DNA of 64,000 bases, from positions 248,001-312,000 of the forward strand of contig CASIBO010000005.1 in the NCBI GenBank assembly GCA_949372755.1, given 5' to 3'. Numbering within the stretch: position 1 is the first letter of the stretch; each line of letters starts with the position of its first letter. The position numbers and the translations under genes were made by a program. Origin of the DNA: UBA9926 sp018645765. Lineage in GTDB: Bacteria > Pseudomonadota > Gammaproteobacteria > Pseudomonadales > Azotimanducaceae. The notes below the pieces were generated by a model that was not told the origin of the DNA, did no database searches, and saw only the letters and a program-made list of their open reading frames with translations. Shown here in pieces: positions 61,987 to 64,000 of the stretch.

Positions 61987-63753
61987 ATGAGCGACATCAT
62001 CAGAATTGGTAACTGCAGCGGCTTTTACGGCGATCGGTTAAAGGCCGCGATTGAGATGGTTGAAGGGGGTCCAATTGATGTCTTGACCGGCGACTATTTA
62101 GCCGAGCTGACCATGAAGATTCTGTACGATCAACGCGAGCAACGCGGCGCGCACCTAGGTTACGTCGGCACCTTTTTAAAGCAGTTCGAAGAAGTCGTCG
62201 CCGCGTGCCTCGCTCGCGGCATCAAAATCGTGACCAATGCGGGCGGACTCAACCCGGCTGGGCTAACCGAAGAGGTCGAAAAAGTGCTCAAAGCCCAAGG
62301 CTTGCAGGCAAAGGTTGCGTATATAGATGGCGATGACCTGATGCCCAACCTTGCTGCACTGCAAGCCGGCGGCGAAGCCTTCATCAATATCGATCAGGGC
62401 AAACCACTTAGTGAATGTGGTAATGAAGTGGTGACCGCGAACACGTATTTTGGCGCTTGGTCGATTAAAGAGGCCTTAGATCTCGGCGCCGATATCGTCA
62501 TTTGTCCGCGCGTAACCGACGCGGCCGTCGTGATTGGTCCCGCCGCTTGGAAGTTCAACTGGCAACGCAATGACTATGATGCCTTAGCGGGTGCCCTGAC
62601 AGCCGGGCATATCATTGAATGCGGGGCCCAATGCTGCGGCGGCAATTATTCTTTTATTGAGGAAGTGCCAAGTTTCCGCAATGTCGGTTACCCGATTGCC
62701 GAAATCGCATCCGACGGCAGTTTTGTCATCACCAAGCATGACAACACTGGCGGCCTTATCTCATCGGGCACCATCACCGCCCAGCTTCTGTATGAAATCT
62801 CAACGCCTGCCTATTACAACCCGGATGTGATCGCGCACTTTGATACATTAAAAATTGAGGATATCGGTCCGCACCGGGTCCGGGTATCGGGTTGCCGCGG
62901 CAGCAGCCCACCACCAACCCACAAGGTCTGCATCAACACCAAGGGACAATTTAGAAATGGCGTTGAAATTTTACTGACTGGCCTAGACATCGAGAAAAAA
63001 GCCGAGCTTTATCTTGACCAAATTTTTCACAACTTAGGCGGTCGAGATCAGTTTGATGACGTTGAGGTACAGCTGATTCGATCGGATAAAGAGAACCCAA
63101 GCAGCAATGAAGAAGCCCATGCGGCTTTGCGCATTACCTGCCTGTCATCGGATCCTAAAAAAGTCGGTCGGCTCTTTCAAGCCAAAATCACTGAGCTTGC
63201 CTTAGCGACCGTTCCGGGTAATACCGGGCGCGGTAACAGTATGGGCGGCGGCGCGGCGACCATTGTCTATTGGCCTGCGCTGATTGATAGCCAGAAAGTC
63301 ACGGAATTTTTGCATATTGACGGCCAAACCATCGAAGTACTGCCCACCCAGCGTCTTGGTTTGCCGGAGCAATCCTACCAGCAACCCCCCGCTCAGCGAG
63401 CGCCTGTGCCAGGTGGATCCAAAACAACCACCGTCTTTGGCCGCTTGTTTGGTACTCGGTCGGGCGATAAGGGCGGCTGCGCAAACTGTGGGGTCTGGGC
63501 CAAAACCGACGAGAGCTTCGCGTTTCTGCACGAATACCTAACTGTTGAGCGCTTGAAGCAATTGTGTCCCGATGTTGCGCAATACAATATTGAACGCTAC
63601 GAGCTGCCAAACCTTAGATCGCTCAACTTTTACATCAAAGGTATTTTAAAAGATGGGGTGTCATCGAATAACCGGATTGATGGCCAAGCAAAATCTTTTG
63701 GGGAGTACCTTCGAATGAAGCACATCGAGGTGCCCGAGCGCCTTCTGGCTTAG
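61987..63753 (+). CDS. atuA: AtuA family protein (DUF1446)
   Basis: A 588-residue protein of the acyclic terpene utilisation AtuA family. It begins IRIGNCSGFYGDRLKAAIEMVEGG, then DVLTGDYLAELTM, VTNAGGLNP and ECGAQCCGGNYSF with a Cys-rich loop. A smaller C-terminal domain starts near LFGTRSGDKGGCAN. The function is unproven; AtuA is required for citronellol growth in Pseudomonas. The ATG at 61987 follows GGAG at 61977-61980. It closes the operon and supports the terpene or branched-acid assignment. It is full length. Confidence 0.9.
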   Translation: MSDIIRIGNCSGFYGDRLKAAIEMVEGGPIDVLTGDYLAELTMKILYDQREQRGAHLGYVGTFLKQFEEVVAACLARGIKIVTNAGGLNPAGLTEEVEKVLKAQGLQAKVAYIDGDDLMPNLAALQAGGEAFINIDQGKPLSECGNEVVTANTYFGAWSIKEALDLGADIVICPRVTDAAVVIGPAAWKFNWQRNDYDALAGALTAGHIIECGAQCCGGNYSFIEEVPSFRNVGYPIAEIASDGSFVITKHDNTGGLISSGTITAQLLYEISTPAYYNPDVIAHFDTLKIEDIGPHRVRVSGCRGSSPPPTHKVCINTKGQFRNGVEILLTGLDIEKKAELYLDQIFHNLGGRDQFDDVEVQLIRSDKENPSSNEEAHAALRITCLSSDPKKVGRLFQAKITELALATVPGNTGRGNSMGGGAATIVYWPALIDSQKVTEFLHIDGQTIEVLPTQRLGLPEQSYQQPPAQRAPVPGGSKTTTVFGRLFGTRSGDKGGCANCGVWAKTDESFAFLHEYLTVERLKQLCPDVAQYNIERYELPNLRSLNFYIKGILKDGVSSNNRIDGQAKSFGEYLRMKHIEVPERLLA

Positions 63754-63840
63754 CCCAGTAGAACCGGCCGACAGCACGGCTAAGGCTCTGCGCCAAACAC
63801 AACGCTTGCGGGCGAACCTATGCGCGTTTCCTGACCGTGG

Positions 63841-64000
63841 TCAGGCGTTCTTGATGGTCAAGCCGCCATCCGCGGGCAGCACCACCCCAGTGACATAGCG
63901 CATCGCAGGCAGCACGAGACTTAGTGTTGCATGGGCCACTTCTTCAGGCTCACCATAGCGACCGATAGCAGTCCGCCGTTTGGCAAAAATGACTTTATGC
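63841..64000 (-). CDS. Short-chain dehydrogenase/reductase, C-terminal part only
   Basis: The stop is TGA at 63841-63843 and the gene enters from beyond the right edge. About 52 residues are visible: IGRYGEPEEVAHATLSLVL and YVTGVVLPADGGLTI, the standard SDR C-terminal strand. It is convergent with the Atu-type operon, with 87 bp between stops. AtuB or AtuG in the known pathway are SDRs, so it may belong, but this end cannot show it. A CCTGACC/GGTCAGG hairpin (63830-63845) covers the stop. Confidence 0.85.
   Translation of the reverse strand, partial: HKVIFAKRRTAIGRYGEPEEVAHATLSLVLPAMRYVTGVVLPADGGLTIKNA

Noticed and set aside
63830..63845. CCTGACC/GGTCAGG hairpin at the convergent SDR stop considered as terminator.
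   Set aside because: Two-base loop and no T-run, so only weak support.
1..64000. Search for tRNA, rRNA, CRISPR repeats, insertion sequences and phage genes.
   Set aside because: No cloverleaf-type sequence, regularly spaced repeat, transposase or phage protein was recognised by reading; a covariance-model scan could still find a small RNA.

Overview
The window looks like a chromosomal segment of a Gram-negative, probably marine, aerobic gammaproteobacterium. The evidence is a gamma-type RpoH, two TonB-dependent outer-membrane receptors, a TorF-type porin, FeoAB behind a Fur-box-like site, and many acyl-CoA and small-acid catabolic enzymes. This placement is inferred from protein families, not from a marker gene. 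I see no IS element, phage gene, CRISPR array, tRNA or rRNA.

Layout. 1-5.3 kb: end of a crotonase, an amidohydrolase, a TauD/TfdA dioxygenase, and a coupled exported phosphatase/cyclophilin pair. 5.2-6.4 kb is nearly gene-free, with one candidate 30-aa peptide. 6.4-18 kb: central carbon and repair genes (degenerate SDR, malate synthase G, CitE-like lyase, Nei glycosylase coupled to an RNase J-like nuclease, NAD-type isocitrate dehydrogenase, CaiB-type CoA-transferase, amidase, threonine synthase-like enzyme). 18.1-21.8 kb: a thiamine operon of TPP riboswitch, TonB receptor, YkoF-like thiamine-binding protein (frameshifted), PnuT-like permease and an unknown exported protein. 22-26 kb: TorF porin with a possible sigma-54 promoter, then an acyl-CoA synthetase/CoA-transferase pair. 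25.9-28.7 kb: a zinc-cluster protein, a DUF169 protein, rpoH with a hairpin over its ribosome binding site, and a Nudix hydrolase. 28.7-32.7 kb: dienelactone hydrolase, SGNH hydrolase, and a cobalamin riboswitch driving a BtuB-like receptor. 32.9-38.6 kb: a dienoyl-CoA isomerase-like crotonase, an APC permease, a Ca/Na antiporter and feoAB. 38.7-47.3 kb: a mostly leftward catabolic block (SDR, phosphotransferase, acyl-CoA dehydrogenase, MhpD-like hydratase, two DsbA/HCCA-isomerase-like proteins), then a membrane metal-dependent hydrolase, a crotonase and a VOC protein. 47.5-57.2 kb: small membrane protein, fatty-acid desaturase, TIM-barrel isomerase, two alpha/beta hydrolases, a second TauD, carotenoid oxygenase, GST and a sugar-lactone-oxidase-like flavoprotein. 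57.5-63.8 kb: a tight Atu/Liu-type operon (carboxylase beta, biotin carboxylase alpha, crotonase, AtuA), followed by the end of a convergent SDR.

How it works together. The genes suggest a scavenger of lipid-like, terpenoid or branched acids. CoA ligation or transfer, dehydrogenation, hydration and biotin-dependent carboxylation feed acetyl-CoA into a glyoxylate-type route, while thiamine, B12 and iron are taken up under riboswitch or Fur control. No DNA-binding transcriptional regulator is encoded among roughly 50 genes. The visible control is by RNA (TPP and B12 riboswitches, the rpoH hairpin), sigma factors and Fur.

Most notable: the rpoH ribosome-binding-site hairpin (candidate RNA thermometer), the thiamine import operon with two tandem anti-Shine-Dalgarno copies and a new exported partner, two single-base frameshifts, a palindromic stem shared by two distant sites, and a YxxxK-less SDR.
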